Positions 1-6,336 of a stretch of DNA of 11,808 bases are shown one piece after another; the first letter of the stretch is position 1, and each line of letters opens with the position of its first letter. This DNA is from Anaerolineae bacterium. Lineage in GTDB: Bacteria > Chloroflexota > Anaerolineae > Aggregatilineales > Phototrophicaceae. The notes beneath the pieces are model-generated. The model was not told the DNA's origin. It did not search any database and worked only from the letters and a program-made list of their open reading frames with translations. The stretch is taken from NCBI GenBank assembly GCA_028284565.1, contig JANQRM010000555.1, positions 1-11,808 on the forward strand. The letters run 5' to 3'. The translations under genes were made by a program, and so were the position numbers.

Positions 1-1008
1 GGCTTTGAGGAAATCAGTTTGTTGAGTCTGTCGTCATCCGATTATGTCTGGGTACATGAGCTAGTCGAAGAAGTGAATCGTGTCTATGCAGGTGCAGGCT
101 TGAGCATGAGTTTGCCGAGCCTGCGTATTGAGACAGCGAGCGCAGAGTTGCTCGATAAACTGGGCGATACTCGTCGCAGTGGTTTTACCTTTGCTCCCGA
201 AGCCGCCACAGAAAAAATGCGTGATATCATCAACAAATATGTGTCAGACGAGCAAATCTTACAAACCGCACGAGATGTCTATTCACGCGGTTGGCGGACA
301 ATCAAGTTCTACTTCATGATTGGACATCCAGAAGAAACGATGGAAGATGTCCAAGCTATTGTCGATTTGTGTAAAGCAACCCTAGCAGAAGGTCAGAAAT
401 TACTCGGCAACAAAGCTACATTGAATGTCGGTGTCAGCACCTTTATTCCCAAACCCCACACACCATTCCAGTGGGTTCCACAGGATGATTATGAGCAAAT
501 CCAAGCAAAGTATAAGTTGCTCAAAAAAGAGTTACGTGGACAAGGTTTACACTTACGCTGGAATGATATCGAAGGGATTGAATTTGAAGGTTGGATGAGT
601 CGTGGAGACAGACGGTTGGGTGCAGTCATTGAGAAAGCATGGCGCAAAGGGTGTCGTTTTGACGCGTGGCAGGATAAGCATTATCATCGCCTGTGGTTAG
701 AAGCCTTTGAAGAAGCAGGACTAGAACCCTCATTTTATACCCATCGTAAACGAGATATTGATGAAGTTTTCCCTTGGGATCATATCGATGTCGCAGTCCA
801 TAAGAAGTTTCTCAAAGAAGATTACTTGATGAGCATCAATCGAGAAACACGAGTAGATTGCCGAGATAAATGCTTCGCGTGCGGTATTTTGCCCAAATTT
901 GTTAAAGAACGTTCAACAACCGAAGCGATGGCATGGGAATGTCCACCTGTGAAACCAATTCATGAACGTAAACATGACCGAGTTGCCAACGTCACGTTGT
1001 TGAATTAG
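1..1008 (+). CDS. B12-binding-type radical SAM protein (TIGR03960-like), C-terminal part
   Basis: This is the 3' part of a gene that begins before the window; the frame is open from base 1 (GFEEISLLSLSSSDY) and about 335 residues are present. The visible part covers the second half of the radical SAM barrel, with FTFAPEAATEKMR and the FYFMIGHPEET strand-loop. It then covers the family-specific tail with RGDRRLGAVIEKAW and FDAWQDKHY. I recognise this tail as typical of uncharacterised radical SAM proteins with an N-terminal cobalamin-binding domain (TIGR03960, distantly YgiQ-like). The CX3CX2C motif that binds the catalytic 4Fe-4S cluster should lie upstream and cannot be seen. Near the C-terminus three cysteines (codons at 859, 871 and 880) sit in a CRDKCFAC arrangement and may bind metal or a second cluster. 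The reaction is unknown. In several Firmicutes this family neighbours a DUF2344 gene and RNase G; neither follows here. The family call is firm, the function is not. Confidence 0.85.
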   Translation, partial: GFEEISLLSLSSSDYVWVHELVEEVNRVYAGAGLSMSLPSLRIETASAELLDKLGDTRRSGFTFAPEAATEKMRDIINKYVSDEQILQTARDVYSRGWRTIKFYFMIGHPEETMEDVQAIVDLCKATLAEGQKLLGNKATLNVGVSTFIPKPHTPFQWVPQDDYEQIQAKYKLLKKELRGQGLHLRWNDIEGIEFEGWMSRGDRRLGAVIEKAWRKGCRFDAWQDKHYHRLWLEAFEEAGLEPSFYTHRKRDIDEVFPWDHIDVAVHKKFLKEDYLMSINRETRVDCRDKCFACGILPKFVKERSTTEAMAWECPPVKPIHERKHDRVANVTLLN

Positions 1009-1037
1009 ACATTAACCGACGATAGATATAAGACAAG

Positions 1038-1060
1038 AAGACGGTTCATTGCCGTTTTTT
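1038..1060 (+). terminator. Rho-independent terminator after the radical SAM gene
   Basis: AAGACGG (1038-1044) can pair with CCGTTTT, giving about seven pairs including one G-T, around a short TTCATTG loop. Six T residues follow (1055-1060). It lies 30 bases after the radical SAM stop and 15 bases before the next start codon, so it probably separates the two transcription units. Confidence 0.65.
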
Positions 1061-1074
1061 GCTTTGGATAGCAC

Positions 1075-1863
1075 ATGAAAGATAATATCGAACGACAGCT
1101 TATTGAAGTCGACGGTCTCAAGATTGCTGAGACAGTGATTGGTGCGGGAAAAGCCCTCCTGATGTTGCACGGTTGGGGAGCAAATATCGACCTCCTAAAT
1201 CCGCTAGCACAGAAGATGATTCGGCTAGGCTATTGTATCTATATGCTTGATATGCCCGGTTTTGGAGACAGCGATGAGCCACCATCAGCTTGGACAGTTT
1301 TTGACTATGCGAAATTTACTCTAAAGTATTTAGACCATCATCAACTTGAACAAGTCTATCTATTCGGACATTCTTTTGGTGGGCGCTTAGGTCTAGTTTT
1401 AGGAGCCGACTATCCCGAGCGTATTCTCAAAATGGGACTTGCCGACAGCGCAGGCATTATCACATCCACACCAAAAGTAAAGCAGTTGCGCCTCTCAGTC
1501 TATAAAACGATCCGCGATGGACTTTACCAACTTGGTGGAAAAAGCCTCGCTGATTCTCTGCGAGATTGGTATGGAAACCGCTATGGTTCAGCCGATTATC
1601 AACAGGTATCTGGGATCATGCGAGAAACCTTTGTTAAGGTTGTGAACGAAGATTTGCTCCCTTATGCAAAGCGTGTCTCTATCCCAACTATACTGATTTG
1701 GGGTGAGAAGGATGAAGATACTCCACTTTGGCAAGGACAACTTTTAGAAAGAACCATATCTGATGCAGGACTTGTCATCTTTGAAGGTGCGGGACATTAC
1801 AGCTACCTAGAACAGCCAGAGCGAACTGCTAAAATCCTAGACGCATTATTTAAGAGTGAGTAA
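1075..1863 (+). CDS. Alpha/beta-fold hydrolase
   Basis: This 262-residue protein has a complete alpha/beta hydrolase layout. HGWGAN (residues 32-37) supplies the oxyanion-hole region, GHSFGG (98-103) is the nucleophile elbow with Ser100, the acid is most likely Asp213 in WGEKDEDTP, and GAGHYSYLEQPE (238-249) holds the general base His241. DMPGFGDS (59-66) is the usual strand-loop of this family. There is no signal peptide, so it should be cytoplasmic. The substrate cannot be told from the sequence; ester, thioester or amide hydrolysis are all possible. The ATG at 1075 is preceded only by a weak GGA, and the gene starts just after a terminator. From memory, hydrolases of this kind sit beside membrane Mur ligases and Ddl-like ligases in other bacteria. 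That would fit the genes about 600 bases further on, but I cannot check it here. Confidence 0.9.
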   Translation: MKDNIERQLIEVDGLKIAETVIGAGKALLMLHGWGANIDLLNPLAQKMIRLGYCIYMLDMPGFGDSDEPPSAWTVFDYAKFTLKYLDHHQLEQVYLFGHSFGGRLGLVLGADYPERILKMGLADSAGIITSTPKVKQLRLSVYKTIRDGLYQLGGKSLADSLRDWYGNRYGSADYQQVSGIMRETFVKVVNEDLLPYAKRVSIPTILIWGEKDEDTPLWQGQLLERTISDAGLVIFEGAGHYSYLEQPERTAKILDALFKSE

Positions 1864-1890
1864 ATTGTTACAATGAACCTTGTTTTCTCG

Positions 1891-1899
1891 TGCTATAGT
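1891..1899 (+). promoter_or_regulatory. Possible extended -10 promoter for the SRPBCC gene
   Basis: TGCTATAGT has the TGn extension followed by a -10 box matching five of six TATAAT positions. No -35 box is well spaced: TTGTTA at 1865-1870 is 23 bases away. Extended -10 promoters can work without one. Transcription would begin near 1906, giving a leader of about 29 bases that contains the Shine-Dalgarno sequence. Confidence 0.4.
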
Positions 1900-1916
1900 T
1901 CTAGTAGACTGACAAT

Positions 1917-1925
1917 GAGGAGAGG
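1917..1925 (+). promoter_or_regulatory. Strong Shine-Dalgarno of the SRPBCC gene
   Basis: GAGGAGAGG ends nine bases before the ATG at 1935. It is the best ribosome binding site in the window and fixes the start of the downstream gene. Confidence 0.75.
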
Positions 1926-1934
1926 CAACCTATC

Positions 1935-2369
1935 ATGGCAAGAATTGAACGGCATATTGTTATCCAAGCAGATACAGATTCAATCGATCATTATGCTTTA
2001 GACGCGAACACTTATCCACAATGGTTTGCGGGAGTCGAAAGTGTTGAGGTTGATTCCCAATTCCCAGAAGTGGGTGGCAAGGCTGAAGTTGAATATAAGT
2101 CAGCGGGCATGACCTTTCATTTGACTATGACATCAGCATCCATTGAAAAAGGTGAACACTTTCACATCAATATGGAGGGGATGATTTCTGGCACACAAAA
2201 CTGGCATTATGAATCTGAAGGTGATGGCACTCGTGTTTATTGTGTATTCGATTATCAGATGCGTGGTGGAGGTTTGGGGGCGATTGCCGATAAGCTGGTG
2301 GCTGAACGGATGAATAGACAAAACCTGGAAAAAAGTTTGGACAATTTGAAAGCCATTGTCGAAGGTTAA
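1935..2369 (+). CDS. SRPBCC (START/Bet v1-like) family protein
   Basis: This 144-residue protein looks like the polyketide cyclase/dehydrase branch of the SRPBCC superfamily. It opens with a beta strand of the form RIERHIVIQAD, then the helix region with YPQWFAGVESVEVD (typical 'W.....v..v' motif of the family). Alternating strands follow (KAEVEYKSAGMTFHLTM, GTQNWHYESEGDGTRVYCVFDYQM), and a long C-terminal helix (EKSLDNLKAIVE) would close the ligand cavity. Such proteins bind hydrophobic ligands or act as cyclases, dehydratases or co-chaperones; which one applies here is not visible. There is no signal peptide or membrane segment. The gene starts 71 bases after the hydrolase gene, has its own promoter-like sequence and strong Shine-Dalgarno, and is followed by a terminator. 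It can therefore be expressed as a single-gene unit or at the end of a two-gene unit with the hydrolase. Confidence 0.8.
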   Translation: MARIERHIVIQADTDSIDHYALDANTYPQWFAGVESVEVDSQFPEVGGKAEVEYKSAGMTFHLTMTSASIEKGEHFHINMEGMISGTQNWHYESEGDGTRVYCVFDYQMRGGGLGAIADKLVAERMNRQNLEKSLDNLKAIVEG

Positions 2370-2379
2370 ATAACTACTC

Positions 2380-2408
2380 AAGGCTTGTTGGAGACAATGA
2401 GCCTTTTT
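2380..2408 (+). terminator. Rho-independent terminator after the SRPBCC gene
   Basis: AAGGCT (2380-2385) pairs with AGCCTT (2400-2405), with possible further pairing of TTGT and ACAA inside the loop. A run of five T residues covers 2404-2408. It begins 11 bases after the SRPBCC stop codon and separates it from the Mur ligase gene. Confidence 0.6.
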
Positions 2409-2439
2409 GATTCCCCCTCTTTTCTATCCCTGTAACCAC

Positions 2440-2445
2440 TATAAT
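2440..2445 (+). promoter_or_regulatory. Possible -10 box for the Mur ligase gene
   Basis: A perfect TATAAT lies directly between the terminator and the ATG at 2458. The 17-base spacing points to CTCTTT as -35, which is a poor match. If it is used, transcription would start near 2452, only about six bases before the ATG, giving an almost leaderless message. This agrees with the lack of a Shine-Dalgarno sequence there. Confidence 0.4.
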
Positions 2446-2457
2446 AAGCAAGCATTG

Positions 2458-4125
2458 ATGTCACAGATAGGTCATTGGATGTCGCCATTGTTATTGGGAA
2501 TCTTAGCCATCATCTGGTTAGTTGGGACTTGGCTACGAATTTATCGACAAGCGCGTTTCTTCCAAATCGAAGAGTATATGAGCCTACGGTATTTACGCTG
2601 GTTGATGCAATCACGTGAACTTTGGCTACCGATACGCCCAATCGTTCTGTGGTTCATCGGCAGTGCTTTAGCAGTGTTTTTAGGAGAAGCTCCCGGTTCC
2701 CAACTCCCGATAATACTGATGATCGTATTTACTGTGATTGCTGTAATTCCATCCCTTGAAGGTGAAGTGAAAAAAGCCTTTATACGAACCCAACGGGCAA
2801 CGCGGATTCTAGGCGCAAGCTTTATGATTGCCACAATCGGATTAATCATCCTCTACCTTATCCAAAGTCGTTTACCGTTGTCTGATATTGCGGTTGCAGA
2901 AGTTCCCATCGCAAGTGGTATCGGTCTCCTCGTATTTTTGTTTGCGCCGATTTGGTTAGTGCTCGGTAATATGTTGATGATTCCAGTTGAAGCTACCTTT
3001 CGCAGGCGGTTTCTCAGTCTAGCGAAATCGGTCATGGAAGACGTGCAACCAACTGTCATTGGGATTACCGGAAGTTATGGGAAAACCACGACCAAACATT
3101 TTCTTCAGCATATCCTCAGTGCGCGCTATCGCGTGTATGCCACGCCAAAGAGCTATAACACCCTCATGGGCATAAGTCTCGCTATCAATCAAGATGTCGC
3201 AGATGATTATAGTATTGAGTATTTCATCAGTGAGATGGGTGCATATGTTCCCGGCGAGATAGAACGCATCTGCCAACTCACGCCACCTCATATCGGTATT
3301 ATCACTTCGGTGGGTCCGCAACACTTAGAGCGATTTGGGACACTAGAAAATACGTCTATTGCGAAATACGAACTAATTAAGGGACTACCTCCTGATGGTA
3401 CAGCTATGTTCAATTGGGACAATGAATATGTCCGCAAAATGTTTAACAAGGGCTATCCTGAGAATCGCATTTCCGTGAGCAAGGAACTCTCAGTTACTAA
3501 GGCGAAGTCACTCGGTATTCGCTTTGTTGCTTCCAATATAGAAGAATCACTATCGGGCATTCGTTTTACTGTTACAGATACCACATCGGATGAATCCTCT
3601 CAGATTGAAACATCGCTCTACGGTGAACATAATGTAACGAATCTGCTCTTAGTGATTGCAGTAGCCATTGAAGAAGGTTTAACGTTAAGAGACATTGCTA
3701 TCCGCGCACGAACTCTACAGCCAGCGGAAAGTCGCCTTGTCCGACAAACTACCGATGCTGGTATCACGATATTGAATGATGCTTATAGTGCCAATCCAGA
3801 AGGGGCAAAAAGTGCGCTCAAAGTCTTGGGCTTACATCAGACTGGCAAGCGATTGCTTATCACACCGGGGATGGTCGAACTTGGAGACTTACAAGAATCG
3901 GAGAACAGAAAACTAGGACAAGAAGCAAGCCAATATGCTACAGATGTAATTTTGGTCGGTAAAACCCAGACCGAACCTATCCTTTCTGGGCTTGTCGATG
4001 AAGATTTTGACCAAGACCATATTCATGTTTTGGATACCTTGACGGAAGCAGTCGATTGGTATAAGCAACATTTAGAAACCGGTGATACTGTGTTATTTCT
4101 GAATGATTTGCCCGATACGTATTAA
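2458..4125 (+). CDS. Membrane-anchored MurF-like Mur ligase
   Basis: From ATG 2458 the protein has 555 residues. An open frame extends to a TTG at 2407, but that codon lies in the T run of a terminator, so 2458 is preferred. About five hydrophobic segments come first (near residues 9-26, 62-78, 83-98, 119-137 and 153-173). A complete Mur ligase follows: ATP P-loop GITGSYGKTTTK (202-213, Lys209), SYNTLMGIS as the NN-type substrate loop, TSVGPQHLERFG (His289), GEHNVTNLL, and NDAYSANP (440-447), matching the MurF/MurE C-terminal junction. MurF adds D-Ala-D-Ala to UDP-MurNAc-tripeptide, is soluble and about 450 residues long. This protein differs in its membrane domain and in ending FLNDLPDTY where MurF usually has a KGSR-type ending. 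It is probably a MurF paralogue working at the inner membrane face; its acceptor is unknown. The Ddl-like gene downstream supports a dipeptide-adding role. Confidence 0.85.
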   Translation: MSQIGHWMSPLLLGILAIIWLVGTWLRIYRQARFFQIEEYMSLRYLRWLMQSRELWLPIRPIVLWFIGSALAVFLGEAPGSQLPIILMIVFTVIAVIPSLEGEVKKAFIRTQRATRILGASFMIATIGLIILYLIQSRLPLSDIAVAEVPIASGIGLLVFLFAPIWLVLGNMLMIPVEATFRRRFLSLAKSVMEDVQPTVIGITGSYGKTTTKHFLQHILSARYRVYATPKSYNTLMGISLAINQDVADDYSIEYFISEMGAYVPGEIERICQLTPPHIGIITSVGPQHLERFGTLENTSIAKYELIKGLPPDGTAMFNWDNEYVRKMFNKGYPENRISVSKELSVTKAKSLGIRFVASNIEESLSGIRFTVTDTTSDESSQIETSLYGEHNVTNLLLVIAVAIEEGLTLRDIAIRARTLQPAESRLVRQTTDAGITILNDAYSANPEGAKSALKVLGLHQTGKRLLITPGMVELGDLQESENRKLGQEASQYATDVILVGKTQTEPILSGLVDEDFDQDHIHVLDTLTEAVDWYKQHLETGDTVLFLNDLPDTY

Positions 4126-4163
4126 GATTTCTATAAGAAGCAAAGTTAGAAGGATCGAATAGG

Positions 4164-5447
4164 ATGGCATTATTTATTTTATTGGTACTCATCATGTGTA
4201 ATGGTTTATTCGCCATGACAGAATTTGCTGTCATCTCTGCACGACCAGCCCGTCTACGAGAACTCGCTGAACAGGGACACAGTTCCGCGCGTAAAGCTCT
4301 TCAATTAGCTGAAGCTCCAGAACGATTTTTATCTGCTATTCAAGTCGGCATTACACTCATTAGTATTCTTGCAGGTGCTTATGGTAGTTCGACAATTGCC
4401 CAGGATTTATCGACACAATTCCAAATCGATCCCACAGTGACTGTCGGGATTGTGGTTGGTGCAACGACCTATCTTTCACTTGTTATTGGGGAACTCGTCC
4501 CAAAGCAAATCGCTCTTAGAAATGCCGAAACGATTGCTTTATGGTTGGCACGTCCAATATCCCTGTTCTCTCTCTTGGTTGCGCCGGTTGTTTGGTTATT
4601 GAGCTTATCGACCCGCCTAATATTGCGATTATTGGGGATAAGTGATGTCTCTCGAACCCCAGTTACAGAGTCTGAAATCCTTCATCTCGTAAAAGAGGGT
4701 GTTGATATAGGTGCATTTGATATCAATGAACCCCAATTAGTTGAAGCCGTGTTTCGATTAGATGAGTTACGAGTTCGTAGCATTATCACACCCCGCCCCA
4801 CTTTAAATGCTTTAGATATCAACGGCGATGAAGCTGAAATCAAGCAGACCATCATTGATGATCCACATTCGGTTTATCCAGTTTATGAAGACACGACAGA
4901 TAATATCATTGGGATTGTCCAGAGCTTTGATTTACTTGTTCAACAGCTTGAAAAGCGTCGATTATCCTTTCAGGAACTGTTGTTATCCCCGCCCTTTATA
5001 CCAGAAAACGCATCCGTATCTGACCTATTGCACGCCATTCAAAATTCTGAAATTGACACGACGATTATCATTGATGAATATGGTGGTGTTCTTGGGATTA
5101 TCACTTTGCATGATTTATTGGAAGCTATCATTGGCGAGATGGATGTTGATCAGCCAGAAGCGATCCAACGTGCAGACGGCTCATGGCTCTTAGACGGATT
5201 ACTTCCTCTGCATGAGTTGCAGGAAGTTCTACCTGACATTACCATACCTGAAGATGAAATCGGGAATTACCAGTCCCTAGCTGGTTTTGTACTCACCCGA
5301 TTCGGACGTATACCCAAAGCGACCGACACATTCATGTGGAATAATTATCGTTTTGAAGTATTAGACATGGACAATAAGCGCATTGATAAAGTGTCGGTCA
5401 ATTTACTGAGCGAATCATCTGATGACGTATCACACACCACTGAATGA
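4164..5447 (+). CDS. CNNM/CorC-type membrane protein with CBS pair (hemolysin C-like)
   Basis: This 427-residue protein has the standard three-part layout. A DUF21/CNNM membrane domain fills about residues 1-190, with ILLVLIMCNGLFAMTEFAVISARPARL at the start, hydrophobic segments near 55-75, 92-112 and 130-155, and the family signature GELVPK (109-114). Two CBS domains follow (about 205-265 and 270-330; IITPRPTLNALD opens the first, TTIIIDEYGGVLGIITLHDLLE lies in the second). A C-terminal CorC_HlyC domain (about 340-420) ends the protein. Members are linked to magnesium or cobalt efflux, with CBS domains sensing nucleotide; 'hemolysin' is a historical name. The ATG at 4164 is supported by AGAAGGA at 4148-4154, nine bases upstream. 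It starts 38 bases after the Mur ligase and overlaps the protease gene, so the three are probably co-transcribed. The ion transported is not shown by the sequence. Confidence 0.9.
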   Translation: MALFILLVLIMCNGLFAMTEFAVISARPARLRELAEQGHSSARKALQLAEAPERFLSAIQVGITLISILAGAYGSSTIAQDLSTQFQIDPTVTVGIVVGATTYLSLVIGELVPKQIALRNAETIALWLARPISLFSLLVAPVVWLLSLSTRLILRLLGISDVSRTPVTESEILHLVKEGVDIGAFDINEPQLVEAVFRLDELRVRSIITPRPTLNALDINGDEAEIKQTIIDDPHSVYPVYEDTTDNIIGIVQSFDLLVQQLEKRRLSFQELLLSPPFIPENASVSDLLHAIQNSEIDTTIIIDEYGGVLGIITLHDLLEAIIGEMDVDQPEAIQRADGSWLLDGLLPLHELQEVLPDITIPEDEIGNYQSLAGFVLTRFGRIPKATDTFMWNNYRFEVLDMDNKRIDKVSVNLLSESSDDVSHTTE

Positions 5448-6243
5448 GCTCTCCTTCACGACCGTTCGTATAGAAACGGCTCGACAAAGTTCGATGCAAA
5501 CAGGAACCGGATTCTTTTTTGATTATCAGTTTGGACAGCTCAATGCCCGCTTCTTGGTGACGAATCGACATCTTGTTGAAGAAGCAGATCACGGGAAGTT
5601 CTGGATAACCTTAAGACAGGACCAAAAACCGATTACAAATCGTCATCACATGGTGGAGATGAGCAAGTTTGCACGCTATTGGTTTTTCCATCCTGATGAA
5701 CAAGTTGATGTTGCCATTCTCCCCTTTTATCGTGTCATGACCCGTTTAAAACAGCGTGGAGTGTCACTTTATTATAAGACGATTACACAGAGTCTGATTG
5801 CAAGCAAACATCAACAACAAGCCATTCCCGCTATGGCAGAAGTCGTCTTTTTTGGGTATCCCGATGCCCTATACGATCCAAATACTCATCAACCGATAGC
5901 TAAACGCGGGATGGTTGCCTCCCCTATTCACATGAATTATCAATCCAAGCCCGTCTTCTTAGTCGATGCCTCTATCTTGCCCGGCTCAGGTGGGAGTCCA
6001 GTCTTTTTATATCCACAGGAACTGCACAATGGGCATACCTGCAAACCACCCTACTTTTTAGGCATTCTTGCAAGCAACTTCATCCGCAGTAGCACAGGTC
6101 GAATTCAAATTACCCCTATTCCATCGCTGCTATCCAGTGAACAGGCAGTTCCCCAGACACTCAACTTGGGAATTGTAAACCGCGCAAACACAATTATCGA
6201 GGCCATTGCACATTTGATGAAAAAGCTCAAACTTTCAAAATGA
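5422..6243 (+). CDS. Trypsin-fold (S1-like) peptidase, cytoplasmic, active status uncertain
   Basis: This 273-residue protein has the chymotrypsin/trypsin-like order of motifs: GTGFFF near the start, VTNRHLVEEAD with His50, VDVAILPF with Asp96, GYPDALYD, and DASILPGSGGSPVFL around residues 182-196, followed by FLGILAS. No signal peptide or membrane helix is visible, so the protein should stay in the cytoplasm, as many short trypsin-like domain proteins of bacteria appear to. The loop that should hold the nucleophile reads P-G-S-G-G-S-P. Aligned from the Pro, as in GNSGSP, the catalytic Ser position is Gly190; aligned as in streptogrisin PGDSGGS, Ser189 serves but one residue is missing. The gene overlaps the CNNM gene by 26 bases and has no clear Shine-Dalgarno, suggesting translational coupling. 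Whether it cleaves anything, and whether it acts on the neighbour, is not known. Confidence 0.75.
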   Translation: MTYHTPLNELSFTTVRIETARQSSMQTGTGFFFDYQFGQLNARFLVTNRHLVEEADHGKFWITLRQDQKPITNRHHMVEMSKFARYWFFHPDEQVDVAILPFYRVMTRLKQRGVSLYYKTITQSLIASKHQQQAIPAMAEVVFFGYPDALYDPNTHQPIAKRGMVASPIHMNYQSKPVFLVDASILPGSGGSPVFLYPQELHNGHTCKPPYFLGILASNFIRSSTGRIQITPIPSLLSSEQAVPQTLNLGIVNRANTIIEAIAHLMKKLKLSK

Positions 6244-6323
6244 AACAATTCCGATAGCACTAAGGTTGATCTTGACGATACATCAAAGTCAGCGCATCCT
6301 TAGCCAGTTTGAATGAGCAAATT

Positions 6324-6327
6324 GGAG
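6324..6327 (+). promoter_or_regulatory. Shine-Dalgarno that decides the Ddl-like start
   Basis: GGAG lies nine bases before the ATG at 6337. The longer frame from ATG 6313 has no comparable site, and its extra eight residues (MSKLELWS) do not resemble the start of the family. Translation therefore probably begins at 6337. Confidence 0.55.
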
Positions 6328-6336
6328 TTGTGGTCC

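Noticed and set aside
859..882. The C-terminal CX3CX2C as the catalytic radical SAM motif
   Set aside because: The catalytic motif belongs at the start of the barrel, which lies before the window; this triad is after the barrel and is kept only as a possible auxiliary site.
2133..2381. Minus-strand open frame opposite the SRPBCC gene
   Set aside because: The plus strand has a strong Shine-Dalgarno and a recognisable fold; the minus product has neither.
2407..2457. TTG start at 2407 giving a Mur ligase 17 residues longer
   Set aside because: The TTG lies in the T run of the preceding terminator and upstream of the TATAAT box; the extra residues (IPPLFYPCNHYNKQA) are not typical of a membrane N-terminus. 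ATG 2458 leads straight into the first helix.
6272..6300. Promoter TTGACG / CATCCT before the Ddl-like gene
   Set aside because: The -35 is good but the -10 matches only three of six positions; not enough to list as a feature.
6313..6336. ATG 6313 as start of the Ddl-like ligase
   Set aside because: No ribosome binding site; GGAG is well spaced for ATG 6337 instead.
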